Position numbers and translations under genes: made by a program. A stretch of 43,470 nt of DNA from CAZABS01 sp964483635 (GTDB lineage Bacteria > Patescibacteriota > Minisyncoccia > Moranbacterales > UBA1568): positions 1-43,470 of the forward strand of contig CAZABS010000003.1 of assembly GCA_964483635.1 (NCBI GenBank). Direction: 5' to 3'. Within the stretch, counting starts at the first letter, position 1. The number at the start of each line of letters is the position of its first letter. Shown here in pieces: positions 15,852-23,484 of the stretch. Under the pieces are notes generated by a model. It did not search any database, was not told where the DNA came from, and saw only the letters and a program-made list of their open reading frames with translations.

Positions 15852-17228
15852 TCAAAATCGTTCCAGATAACGAATCAGTAATCGAATAGCCGCACCAGCA
15901 GCTCCTGGAGCGAGATGTTCACCTTTCACCGCCGTCATTCGCGAAGCAATATCGAGGTGGACCCATGGATATCCATCTGCAAATTGTTTCAGAAAAGCAG
16001 CGGCTGTAATCGCCCCTCCCCATTTGGTCGAACCCAAATTGGCTACATCACCAAAAGGAGCTTTGATTTCTTCATCGTACTCATCCCAAAGAGGCAGAGG
16101 CCACACAAAATCCCCTACGGATTCTCCAATATGACGAAACGCTAATTCAAGTTTTTCATCTTGCGTAAAAAGACCAGCAGCCCGCTCTCCCAAAGCCACC
16201 ATCACTGCGCCCGTGAGCGTTGCCACATCAACCACCAAGCTCGGTCGATAGCGCTTCGCATACGTCAGTGCATCAGCCAAAACAATTCTCCCTTCTGCAT
16301 CTGTATTTTGAACTTCGATCGTCTTCCCGGACAGAGAACGAATAATATCTCCGGGACGATAACTCTCACCCGATGGCATATTTTCAGCTGCTGGAATTAA
16401 CGCCACTATGTTTTTCGCGAGTTTGAGCCGTGCACATGCCGCCAAGGTATGAATCACCGCCGCCCCACCTGACATATCCATGTTCATTCCGATGATACTA
16501 TCCGAAGGCTTGAGATTGATCCCACCCGTATCAAACGTAATTCCCTTTCCAATAAGAACGATGGGAGCTTTACTCTTCGATGTGCCCCGATATTCTAGTA
16601 TGATGAATCTTGGTTTTGCATCTGAACCTTTTCCAACCGCAATAACACCACCCATTTTGAGACGCTGCATCTCACGCATTCCAAGTACTCGCACCAAAAT
16701 TGGGAGATTTCGCACCGATGCGCGCGCATGTTCGGCAAGAATTTCTGGAGTCATCTCACCACCGGGCATATTGGAAATGAGGCGAGCTCGGTTGACTTCA
16801 TCACCGATAATATTTCCTCTATCAAAACCCTGACGAAGTTCTTTCGTTCTAGCATGCAGAAAATAGATACGATCAACGCTTGGAAAGCCTTTGTTTGGTG
16901 GAGTTTTAAAATGAGTGAAAGCAAAATTAGCCATGAGAGCATTCACCACAAATGCTTCTGCTATCTCAGTCGACGAAAGTGCTACTTTTGGAAATTGAAG
17001 ATCCTTCCAGTCGATCGCGAGTTCTTTAATATGTTTCTCTTTGGCCAACTGAATAATGCGCCGTACGAGCAAGAAAAATTTTCGCGAATTAATTTTCTGT
17101 CGACTTTCAATGCCGATAACGAATTCACGGCTTCCATTTTCTCGTCGAATAATTTCATCAGTATCAGAGGTGGCGAAACTCACGCGAACGGCCTTTTGGG
17201 GAATCTTCTTATCGGTCAAAAACTGCAT
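15852..17228 (-). CDS. pepA: M17 family leucyl aminopeptidase
   Basis: A 458-residue cytosolic metalloaminopeptidase that removes N-terminal residues from peptides. The two-metal active site is visible: Lys228 and Asp233 in GKGITFDTGG, Asp251, and Asp310 and Glu312 in the signature NTDAEGRIVLADAL. Arg314 of that signature is the bicarbonate-binding residue of the family. The N-terminal domain (about 1-140) is divergent, as usual. It follows bcp by 6 bp and is ended by the symmetrical terminator at 15800-15825. Confidence 0.95.
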   Translation of the reverse strand: MQFLTDKKIPQKAVRVSFATSDTDEIIRRENGSREFVIGIESRQKINSRKFFLLVRRIIQLAKEKHIKELAIDWKDLQFPKVALSSTEIAEAFVVNALMANFAFTHFKTPPNKGFPSVDRIYFLHARTKELRQGFDRGNIIGDEVNRARLISNMPGGEMTPEILAEHARASVRNLPILVRVLGMREMQRLKMGGVIAVGKGSDAKPRFIILEYRGTSKSKAPIVLIGKGITFDTGGINLKPSDSIIGMNMDMSGGAAVIHTLAACARLKLAKNIVALIPAAENMPSGESYRPGDIIRSLSGKTIEVQNTDAEGRIVLADALTYAKRYRPSLVVDVATLTGAVMVALGERAAGLFTQDEKLELAFRHIGESVGDFVWPLPLWDEYDEEIKAPFGDVANLGSTKWGGAITAAAFLKQFADGYPWVHLDIASRMTAVKGEHLAPGAAGAAIRLLIRYLERF

Positions 17229-17234
17229 ACGTGT

Positions 17235-17708
17235 CTATGATAATTTTTTTACATCAGCCAGTATATGTTCAGCGTGACCTAGCGGCTTGACCGGATCATA
17301 TATCCGCTGGATCTTTCCTCGTGGATCAATCAGAAATGAAACGCGTTTTGTACCCATATATTCATGTCCCATAAATTTCTTCTTTGTCCACACGTCATAG
17401 CGTTCGACGATTTCTTTTTTCTCATCTGAGAGGAGCGTAAACGGAAGTTCATACTTCAAAGCAAACTTTTCATGCTTCTTGATTGGGTCTACTGAAACAC
17501 CTAAGACGACCACCTTGGCACGCTTCAGTTTTGAAAAATTATCACGAAAACTGCAGGCTTCGATGGTACATCCAGGTGTATCATCTTTCGGATAGAAATA
17601 GAGAGCAACCCATTTTCCGAGATACTGCTTCAGAGTATGCATTTTTCCCTCCTGATCAGGAAGCTCAAACGATGGAGCAATTTTTCCGACAGAAACAGAA
17701 AGAGTCAT
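17235..17708 (-). CDS. bcp: Thiol peroxidase, Bcp/PrxQ type
   Basis: A 157-residue peroxiredoxin that reduces hydrogen peroxide and organic peroxides with thiol electron donors. The motif PKDDTPGCTIEAC contains the peroxidatic Cys47 and a resolving Cys52 five residues later, the atypical 2-Cys PrxQ arrangement. Arg in the SFLIDPRGKI region completes the fold pattern. It heads a two-gene unit with pepA, and the extended -10 at 17736-17744 is its likely promoter. Confidence 0.96.
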   Translation of the reverse strand: MTLSVSVGKIAPSFELPDQEGKMHTLKQYLGKWVALYFYPKDDTPGCTIEACSFRDNFSKLKRAKVVVLGVSVDPIKKHEKFALKYELPFTLLSDEKKEIVERYDVWTKKKFMGHEYMGTKRVSFLIDPRGKIQRIYDPVKPLGHAEHILADVKKLS

Positions 17709-17735
17709 AAAAGTCTCTTGAATAGTTAGTTTGCC

Positions 17736-17744
17736 ATCTTACCA
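17736..17744 (-). promoter_or_regulatory. Extended -10 promoter of bcp-pepA
   Basis: Minus strand TGGTAAGAT, a TGn-extended -10 with hexamer TAAGAT (17736-17741). The -35 region is only the T tract of the upstream terminator. Confidence 0.5.
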
Positions 17745-17758
17745 TTTTTAGGAGAAAG

Positions 17759-17793
17759 AAAAAACCCGCCTCAAATACTGCGCTCATTTGAGG
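17759..17793 (-). terminator. Terminator of the small transcript at 17834-18013
   Basis: CCTCAAAT (17769-17776) pairs with ATTTGAGG (17786-17793). On the minus strand it is followed by CGGG and TTTTTT. A second perfect stem, GAGGGG-AGT-CCCCTC (17808-17822), precedes it between the ORF stop and the terminator. Confidence 0.75.
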
Positions 17794-17833
17794 GGGTCTG
17801 TCGAAACGAGGGGAGTCCCCTCTTGGCTGTCGG

Positions 17834-18013
17834 TTACGGCAAACGAGGCTGGATCTTCGATCCCGAAAAGGTTCTTCCTGGTGGAGCGACGGTGCTGCGC
17901 AGAAGCTCCTTTATCCGAAGACAGTACATAAGCCGTTTGGATTCCTGATCAAGTTTCGCTAAATTAGCTGGTTCGATACAACAATCCAATCTGAGATCAT
18001 CATCTAGCAACAT
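17834..18013 (-). CDS. Small ORF, 59 aa, unknown (possible ncRNA instead)
   Basis: I do not recognise this protein. The 59-residue reading starts at ATG 18013, with AAAGGA about ten bases upstream. It begins acidic (LLDDDLRLD) and ends in a basic, proline-rich tail. A TTG start at 18085 would give 83 residues. Support for a real transcription unit is strong: a TTGACG-17-TATACT promoter at 18109-18137 and a hairpin-T tract terminator at 17759-17793 enclose it. The transcript would be about 340 nt with a ~90-nt leader, so a structured RNA is also possible. The 17709-18133 stretch holds nothing else I can identify. Confidence 0.45.
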   Translation of the reverse strand: MLLDDDLRLDCCIEPANLAKLDQESKRLMYCLRIKELLRSTVAPPGRTFSGSKIQPRLP

Positions 18014-18108
18014 AGTAACTACATCCTTTCGAAGAAACAAAAAACGGCGCTCGATATGAGAGAGTGGCCGTCTGCGTATCAGCAAAAAGCACTAAACACA
18101 GCGTAAGA

Positions 18109-18137
18109 AGTATACCCAAATACTCCCCCAGCGTCAA
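18109..18137 (-). promoter_or_regulatory. Promoter of the small transcript downstream of rarA
   Basis: Minus strand TTGACG (18132-18137), a 17-bp spacer and TATACT (18109-18114). The -35 box overlaps the rarA stop codon. Confidence 0.75.
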
Positions 18138-19342
18138 TTCGGTAGGTATTTTTTCTTTTTGAGTCTTCCAGGAAGATACTCTTGCTCCGCCGCTTTTGGG
18201 TTCTTATACTCTGGGGTATATTTATAATCCTTTCCATAACCGATCTCTCGCATGAGTTTGGTGGGAGCATTGCGAAGATGGAAAGGCACGGGCTCATTGG
18301 GATGAGCCGCAATCTCTCGCTTCACCTCGCTATAGGCCGTGTAGAGCACATTACTTTTTTTACTCTTCGCGAGATAGACGACTGCTTGCGCTAAATTTAC
18401 TTCACATTCAGGCATACCGATATACTGCACTGCTTGAAAAGCGGAGACTGCCTGCGGCAGTGCAAATGAATTGGCCATTCCGACATCCTCTGAAGCAAAC
18501 CGCACCAAGCGCCTCGCCACATAGAGCGGATCTTCGCCTGCTTCGAGCATGCGACCGAGCCAATACAGTGCGGCATCCGCATCGCCACCTCGCATGGATT
18601 TATGTAGGGCAGAAATGATATTGTAATGTTCCTCACCACCCTTATCGTAGAGAAGATGCGAACGAGCCACAATTTTTTCAACGAGCTGTGAAGTAATAGA
18701 ACTCGACTGAGAGGCACAGGCCTCAAGGATATTCAGCGCCTGACGAGCATCTCCTCCAGAAACCTCGCCGATAAAACCAAGTGTTTCATCGCTTGCGGCT
18801 ACGTTTTTCTCAGTTAATACATCATCTTCTTTGAGCGCTCGTCTCAGGAGTTTGACGAGTACCTCTGGAGAGTGTTTCTCGAGCACCAATACCCGAGTTC
18901 TCGAAAGCAACGCTGCATTCACTTCAAAACTGGGATTTTCTGTTGTCGCGCCGATAAGCGTGAGTGTTCCTGACTCAACAAACGGAAGTAAAGCATCCTG
19001 TTGTGCCTTGTTCCATCGATGAATTTCATCCAAAAAAAGTATCGTCTGCTTACCAATTTTCTGATTCTCTTTTGCTTGTGCCAAAACCACTTGAAGATCT
19101 TTCTTCCCACTCTCAACCGCCGAAAGGGAAACAAACTCTGCCTTAAGTGTATGCGACAAAATTCTTGCCAACGTCGTTTTCCCACTTCCCGGTGGACCCC
19201 AGAGAAGGAGTGATGGAACCTGACCTTTCTTTAGAGTATCTCGGAGAAATGATCCTTCACCAAAAACTTTTTCTTGACCAAGAAAGGCCTCTAGGGTATG
19301 TGGCCGCAAGCGTTCGGCAAGCGGCGGAAGGAGGGTGGCCAT
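18134..19342 (-). CDS. rarA: Replication-associated recombination AAA+ ATPase RarA/MgsA
   Basis: A 402-residue clamp-loader-like ATPase that acts at stalled replication forks. Walker A GPPGSGKT is at 49-56, Walker B ILFLDEIH at 101-108, the sensor GATTENPSF near 131-139, then SGGDARQALNILE. The C-terminal tetramerisation domain contains MRGGDADAALYWLGRM and the family's EDVG motif. It starts 6 bp after xthA, so a DNA-repair pair is co-transcribed. Confidence 0.95.
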   Translation of the reverse strand: MATLLPPLAERLRPHTLEAFLGQEKVFGEGSFLRDTLKKGQVPSLLLWGPPGSGKTTLARILSHTLKAEFVSLSAVESGKKDLQVVLAQAKENQKIGKQTILFLDEIHRWNKAQQDALLPFVESGTLTLIGATTENPSFEVNAALLSRTRVLVLEKHSPEVLVKLLRRALKEDDVLTEKNVAASDETLGFIGEVSGGDARQALNILEACASQSSSITSQLVEKIVARSHLLYDKGGEEHYNIISALHKSMRGGDADAALYWLGRMLEAGEDPLYVARRLVRFASEDVGMANSFALPQAVSAFQAVQYIGMPECEVNLAQAVVYLAKSKKSNVLYTAYSEVKREIAAHPNEPVPFHLRNAPTKLMREIGYGKDYKYTPEYKNPKAAEQEYLPGRLKKKKYLPN

Positions 19343-19348
19343 ACGAGT

Positions 19349-20131
19349 CTACCAAGAAAGCGTTAGTCCAACGGGAGCGTGATCTGATCCAGCCACCTCA
19401 GTCAAGATAAAGGCATCCTCTACATTCGGAACAAGATTGGCACTCACATAGAAATAATCAATGCGCCAACCAACGTTTCGCTCTCGTGCCCGCGTTTTCA
19501 TATCCCACCAACTATATTCAACTTTTTCTCCATTATGGAGACGATAGGTATCCACAAATCCAGCTGCCTCGAGCGCATCCATCCACTCGCGTTCCATCGG
19601 GAGAAAACCTGAAGTTTTTTCATTTTCCTTTGGCCGCGCGAGATCAATTGGTTGATGAGCGGTATTCACATCACCACACAAGACTATTTTTTTTCCTTGT
19701 TTCGAGAGGTGTTTGAGATAATGGAGGAATTCATCATAAAACTGCATCTTGTATTCAAGTCGCACCTCTCCCGAACCGCCATTCGGGAAATACACATTCA
19801 AGAGTACGAAATCGGCAAACTCCATTTCTATTACGCGACCCTCGCGCGACAGTAAGTTATCACCAAAGAATGTCTTGACTTCAAACGGCTTCATTTTCGT
19901 ATACACCCCGACTCCGCTGTAGCCTTTCTTTTCCGAAGCCGAGTGAAAGTAGCTCACATATCCATCCGGATGCCTGAGAGTATCTTCGAGCTGATCGGGA
20001 TGAGAAACTTTGGTTTCCTGCACGCAGACAATCGGGAAGCGCCCTCGATTCATCCAATCGAGAAATCCCTTGCGACCGGCCGCCCTGAGGCCGTTGACGT
20101 TCCACGAAATGAGGGTTATTTTTTGTTCCAT
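19349..20131 (-). CDS. xthA: Exodeoxyribonuclease III (AP endonuclease)
   Basis: A 260-residue endonuclease/exonuclease/phosphatase-fold protein that cuts DNA at abasic sites and digests 3' ends. Active-site elements are in order: ISWNVNGLRA with Asn11, VCVQETK with Glu39, the GDVNTAHQPIDLARPK Asp-Asn pair, and the C-terminal SDHAPVGL. It leads an operon with rarA. An extended -10 (20169-20177) is about 40 bp upstream. A TATACT-like box with an 18-bp block shared with uvrC is about 105 bp upstream. Confidence 0.96.
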   Translation of the reverse strand: MEQKITLISWNVNGLRAAGRKGFLDWMNRGRFPIVCVQETKVSHPDQLEDTLRHPDGYVSYFHSASEKKGYSGVGVYTKMKPFEVKTFFGDNLLSREGRVIEMEFADFVLLNVYFPNGGSGEVRLEYKMQFYDEFLHYLKHLSKQGKKIVLCGDVNTAHQPIDLARPKENEKTSGFLPMEREWMDALEAAGFVDTYRLHNGEKVEYSWWDMKTRARERNVGWRIDYFYVSANLVPNVEDAFILTEVAGSDHAPVGLTLSW

Positions 20132-20168
20132 AGTACTACTATCCTCGTGCTGTTACAACGTATTTTGT

Positions 20169-20177
20169 AGTATAGCA
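20169..20177 (-). promoter_or_regulatory. Extended -10 promoter of xthA-rarA
   Basis: Minus strand TGCTATACT with hexamer at 20169-20174. The leader is about 30 nt and includes an AGGA purine run before the ATG. GTTACAAC on the plus strand (20152-20159) lies in the leader, and its inverse GTTGTAAC (20222-20229) lies upstream. Confidence 0.6.
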
Positions 20178-20222
20178 AGGATTCAAGAAAACGAAACGGA
20201 ATCAATCTCAAGATTCAGAAAG

Positions 20223-20240
20223 TTGTAACGGTACTAGTAT
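20223..20240. repeat. 18-bp block shared with the uvrC upstream region (copy 1)
   Basis: TTGTAACGGTACTAGTAT matches 37270-37287 at 17 of 18 positions. Its minus-strand reading contains ATACTAG, part of a possible second xthA promoter. Confidence 0.55.
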
Positions 20241-20257
20241 ATCTCGAAGATAGATAA

Positions 20258-20294
20258 AAGAAAGCACCGCCGAAACCCATCGGATCTCGGCGGC
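20258..20294 (-). terminator. Terminator of the small membrane gene
   Basis: ACCGCCGA (20266-20273) pairs with TCGGCGGC (20287-20294), with one wobble or mismatch at the end. On the minus strand GCTTTCTTTTATC follows. It lies 26 bp past the stop of the 20320-20565 gene. Confidence 0.7.
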
Positions 20295-20319
20295 GACATA
20301 CAGTTTGGCACGATAGCTC

Positions 20320-20565
20320 CTATTCAAACTCGGAGCCAACGTTGCCACCCCCGCACTCTGCGGCAAGTGTACTCACCACCCGTCTGTGCTCGCGGCGCGT
20401 CCACTGAGCGAAAGCGATTCCCACAACGGGAAAGGCAAACGCGAGCAAAGCGTACGACCACCAGAACCCGATCCCCTGGATCAGGAGATATAGGTCGAAG
20501 GCAATTGCCCCGACCAACACCAGCCCGAAGGCTGTCCCAAAAACGTTTTTCATTTCGCCCCCCAT
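20320..20565 (-). CDS. Small two-helix membrane protein, unknown
   Basis: I do not recognise this 81-residue protein. It has two predicted membrane helices (about 8-29 and 34-54), a basic TRREHRR loop and an acidic, glycine-rich C-terminus with one Cys. The start may be ATG 20565 or, four codons later, ATG 20553, which has GGGGGG just upstream. The gene is visibly richer in G+C than its neighbours. It is a monocistronic unit with its own extended -10 promoter and terminator. This suggests a recently acquired or lineage-specific gene, but no function can be given. Confidence 0.6.
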   Translation of the reverse strand: MGGEMKNVFGTAFGLVLVGAIAFDLYLLIQGIGFWWSYALLAFAFPVVGIAFAQWTRREHRRVVSTLAAECGGGNVGSEFE

Positions 20566-20594
20566 GATTAGCCACCTGTTCGTGGCAAAAAAAT

Positions 20595-20617
20595 GTGACC
20601 AAAACAGGCACGGTCAC
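20595..20617. repeat. GTGACC/GGTCAC inverted repeat in a leader
   Basis: A perfect 6-bp inverted repeat with an 11-bp spacer (20595-20600, 20612-20617). It lies between the -10 at 20628 and the start of the small membrane gene. It may be an operator or a leader hairpin. Confidence 0.4.
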
Positions 20618-20627
20618 TCCTAATGCC

Positions 20628-20636
20628 ATTATATCA
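20628..20636 (-). promoter_or_regulatory. Extended -10 promoter of the small membrane gene
   Basis: Minus strand TGATATAAT with a perfect hexamer at 20628-20633; the -35 is weak. The expected leader is about 55 nt. Confidence 0.65.
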
Positions 20637-20675
20637 CAAATAACGATTCTTGTACAGGGTACATCTACCCTTCTC

Positions 20676-21658
20676 TCAAGCCTCTTTTTGCTCAATTTTT
20701 TTCTTTCCAATGAGATATTCTCGCCCAGAGAGACGAAGGACGAGATGATCGAGCTCAGTGTAACGACGCTGCTTTTCGTGAATATCCACATCATTTTTGA
20801 GCTTGAGCGCAGCTGTCCCATGACGCGGCGAGTACCAGGCAATAAATGCCTTGGAGAATCTTACTCGCTCAACTACCTTCTTCGTTTCCTCAAAATCCAC
20901 AAGGGTCTCCCCTGGGAACCCCACAATAATATCGGTCGTAAACCGCACTTCAGGAATTTTGGCTCGAATTCGATCAATAAGGTCGAGATATTCAGCTTGG
21001 GTATACCAGCGATTCATAGCCTTGAGAATGGAGTCGCTCCCCGCCTGAATCGGGAGATGAAGTTCTCGATCAATATTGTTGTGCTGTGCGATGGTGTCAA
21101 TCAGTTCATCCGAAAAATCCCAAGGATTGGAAGAGATGAAGCTCACTTTCTCTACCCCCGGAAGAGTTGCGACCGCTTCGAGGAGATGAGGGAAGAGGGT
21201 TGGGATACGATGACGACTCAGATGCTTCACCATAACCGGCTCGACGAGTTCACCGTCTGGTAAGCGATACTTTTGTTGGCTCTTCATCCCATCAGCCAGA
21301 AAATCTGCTCCATACGAATTCACATTTTGACCAAGGAGCATAATCTCTGTTTTTCCGCTCGCAATTGCTTCACGCACTTCCTCGAGAATTTCCTCAAACG
21401 GTCGCGAACGCTCTTTCCCTCGAGAAAACGGGACAATACAAAAAGCACAAAAATTATTACAACCATTGGATATCACCACAGACGCTTGCTTCCCCGGAAG
21501 ACGTTTAGGAGNNNNNNNNNNNNNNNNNNNNNNNNNNNNNNNNNNNNNNNNNNNNNNNNNNNNNNNNNNNNNNNNNNNNNNNNNNNNNNNNNNNNNNNNN
21601 NNNNNNNNNNNGTATTTTGTTGGCATCCAAAGGTTTGGATGAAGTATTTTTTTGGCAT
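20676..21658 (-). CDS. miaB: tRNA-2-methylthio-N6-dimethylallyladenosine synthase MiaB, interrupted by gap
   Basis: This radical-SAM methylthiotransferase modifies A37 of tRNAs. The start (21658) reads MPKKYFIQTFGCQQN, the UPF0004 domain opening. After the gap come CNNFCAFC (the 4Fe-4S Cys-x3-Cys-x2-Cys), the MiaB-type GQNVNSYG, HLPIQAGSDSILKAMNR and DIIVGFPGET. The two parts are not in frame across 100 N. By family length about 125 residues are missing, so the true gap is nearer 370-400 bp. The C-terminus stops at about the point where the RNA-binding TRAM domain should begin, so that domain seems absent. The -10 box sits 11 nt before the ATG. Confidence 0.92.
21512..21611. other. Assembly gap (100 N)
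   Basis: Exactly 100 N inside miaB. The flanking coding parts need a larger insertion to make a normal UPF0004 domain, so the length is a placeholder. Confidence 0.99.
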
Positions 21659-21669
21659 AACGTCAAAGC

Positions 21670-21698
21670 ATTGTACCCGGTTTCAGACGAGAAATCAA
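21670..21698 (-). promoter_or_regulatory. Promoter of miaB (nearly leaderless)
   Basis: Minus strand TTGATT (21693-21698), exactly 17 bp, then TACAAT (21670-21675). Only 11 nt separate the -10 from the miaB ATG, so the leader is about 4-5 nt. Confidence 0.75.
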
Positions 21699-21703
21699 TG
21701 CTT

Positions 21704-21741
21704 AAAAATGAAAACCCGAGGCGCATTGCGACTCTCGGGTT
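21704..21741 (-). terminator. Terminator of the 21872-22327 gene
   Basis: AACCCGAG (21713-21720) pairs with CTCGGGTT (21734-21741) as a perfect 8-bp stem. On the minus strand TTTTCATTTTT follows. Confidence 0.8.
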
Positions 21742-21871
21742 ACGGTATTTCGAAACTGTGATGAAGTACGTACCGATACCGCCTCAAACTGCCATCTTCC
21801 TTCTATGATGAAGGGCTGCACAAAAATGACAAGAACAATATATAGGGTGCTATTTTACGTCAAACTAACTC

Positions 21872-22327
21872 CTAGCGCTTCGTAAGGTTAAGAATCTCAC
21901 GAAGTTCTTCTTCTGCCTGATCCAAATAAGGCCTAGCTTCTTGCGATTCTGCATCCCATTCAAGAGGAGTGTAGGGAGCAGAGAGCGTCATAAAAAACCT
22001 CTCCGTGTGATACACTTGATACGCAAGAAATGGCAACGCTTCTTGAAGAATTGCTTCGGCATGGACCACCAAAAAGTCTTCTTCCATGAAAAGCCTCTCT
22101 TCGCAGAGATAGTCCGGGGCCATGTCTTCGAACAATTCAAACATCTGTTGTGAATACTCGGCTCTTGCGATCACTTCACCGTCACATGAGATATTACAAC
22201 TGCTGCGATCAAATTCGCAGCCAATTTCACCTTCCAACGTATTGCCAAGCCTCTCCAGAGCGTCGCACAAAATGCCTGTCAATGTGCGGCCGACTACATC
22301 ACTTTCCCAATCCACTATCAGTTTCAT
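21872..22327 (-). CDS. Acidic protein of 151 aa, unknown
   Basis: I do not recognise this protein. It is soluble, strongly acidic (many Glu and Asp) and contains five Cys residues, two of them in SSCNISC near 43-47. No membrane segment or known motif is visible. The ATG at 22327 has a clear AAAGGA Shine-Dalgarno sequence seven bases upstream, unlike most core genes here; a longer TTG reading is unlikely. It is monocistronic, with promoter 22452-22480, a ~115-nt leader and terminator 21704-21741. The long leader could hold a regulatory structure, but I can only see a short AAACGA/TCGTTT hairpin. Confidence 0.65.
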   Translation of the reverse strand: MKLIVDWESDVVGRTLTGILCDALERLGNTLEGEIGCEFDRSSCNISCDGEVIARAEYSQQMFELFEDMAPDYLCEERLFMEEDFLVVHAEAILQEALPFLAYQVYHTERFFMTLSAPYTPLEWDAESQEARPYLDQAEEELREILNLTKR

Positions 22328-22451
22328 GGTCAGTCCTTTCGGTATGCTGTTCAAGCAAAACGAGTATTCGTTTCACCACAGCAGAAAACTGAGAAGAACA
22401 GGATTTCCGAGTTCACTGCCACGGTGAAGTATGGATTTTTAAGGTAAATTT

Positions 22452-22480
22452 TATTATACACTTTTTTGGTGTTTCTGTAA
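22452..22480 (-). promoter_or_regulatory. Promoter of the 21872-22327 gene
   Basis: Minus strand TTTACA (22475-22480), 17 bp, perfect TATAAT (22452-22457). It lies just past the capA stop. Confidence 0.75.
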
Positions 22481-22497
22481 AGGGTGTTGCGTATAGA

Positions 22498-23484
22498 CTA
22501 TTTTTTAGACGAAAGAAGCCCCGTTTGACCGGTTGAAGAGAGTGTGATCGGCAGCTCTTCGGTTTGGATACTCTTTGTTATTGGATCAATTGTTACTTTC
22601 ACGAGTAACCCTGACTTTGTTTCGGGGCGGAAATACTGATCAAAAATAAAATTGCCAAGCGAATAATAAATCATCTTTCCACGATACTCCTCTTTTTCCT
22701 GCACCACATGCGGGTGTGATCCAATGATGAGGTCAGTACCAGCATCAACAAACTCATGTGCCAGAGTTTTCACCGAGGCAAGCGCCGGTACGTATTCCTT
22801 CCCCCAATGGGTGTAAAGGACCACGAAATCAGCTTTGCCACGTACTGAAGCAATATCAGCAAGGGCTTTTTCTTTCCCTTGGAAGATAAACTCGTTGTAA
22901 TTTACGAAAGCCACTTTCGTATCACCAACATCTTGGATGAGCATCCGGTCATCTCCAGTAAGAGGCGAGCCAAAAAATTGAACTCCAGCATGAGAAAGGT
23001 ATTGTTTCGTTTCTTTTACACCCTCTTCTTTAAAATTGAGAATGTGGTTGTTTCCGAGATTGACCAGTCGAATATTCTCTTCATGAAGAAAAATACCCGT
23101 TGTTGGCGGGAAAGTAAAGATATAATTATCGTGCTCCCCTTCTTTACTCGACAAACTCACTGATGAAGCATTGGTAATTGGCCCTTCCAAATTGGCGATT
23201 ACCAAATCTGCCGTCTGAAGTTCTTGGCGCAGAGAATTTGAAAGAAGGAAATCCCACCCCCTCTTAAGTACAACGCTGCGGATATATCTATCAAGCTGAA
23301 CATCTCCTCCGAAGAGTAACACCACGCGTTTTCTTGATTCAGGAATTGATTGAACACTCATCTCAGGTTTTTCTTGAATAGGACGCTCAAGAGAAAACGA
23401 CCGGCAACCAGAATGATCAACAAAGTAAACGCTCCCAATCGCAAGAATACCTCCCATGAGAAAAATGCTCACTACGTACTTCAT
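22498..23484 (-). CDS. CapA/PgsA-family metallophosphatase-like protein
   Basis: A 328-residue protein with one N-terminal membrane anchor or signal segment (about 4-22) and a CapA domain. The calcineurin-type motifs are FGGDVQLDR near 58, NLEGP near 98, NLGNNHILNFKEEG near 146 and GSHPHVVQ near 259, all with metal-ligand type residues. Members are named after poly-gamma-glutamate capsule synthesis, but most CapA-domain proteins are uncharacterised surface enzymes, and no capB or capC is present. Its start overlaps the rlmN stop as ATGA. Confidence 0.85.
   Translation of the reverse strand: MKYVVSIFLMGGILAIGSVYFVDHSGCRSFSLERPIQEKPEMSVQSIPESRKRVVLLFGGDVQLDRYIRSVVLKRGWDFLLSNSLRQELQTADLVIANLEGPITNASSVSLSSKEGEHDNYIFTFPPTTGIFLHEENIRLVNLGNNHILNFKEEGVKETKQYLSHAGVQFFGSPLTGDDRMLIQDVGDTKVAFVNYNEFIFQGKEKALADIASVRGKADFVVLYTHWGKEYVPALASVKTLAHEFVDAGTDLIIGSHPHVVQEKEEYRGKMIYYSLGNFIFDQYFRPETKSGLLVKVTIDPITKSIQTEELPITLSSTGQTGLLSSKK

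Noticed and set aside
17763..18102. tmRNA, SRP RNA or RNase P RNA in the ~340-nt transcript after rarA
   Set aside because: I looked for the tRNA-like 3' end, the SRP GNAR-type core and RNase P conserved blocks and did not find them.
20324..20675. A frameshifted extension of miaB that would restore a TRAM domain
   Set aside because: The downstream frames show no TRAM-like residues and run into the promoter and coding region of the small membrane gene.
21473..21658. Short frames that continue from the miaB N-terminus through the gap
   Set aside because: The frame after the gap is not the MiaB frame; the continuation is noise from the 100-N placeholder.
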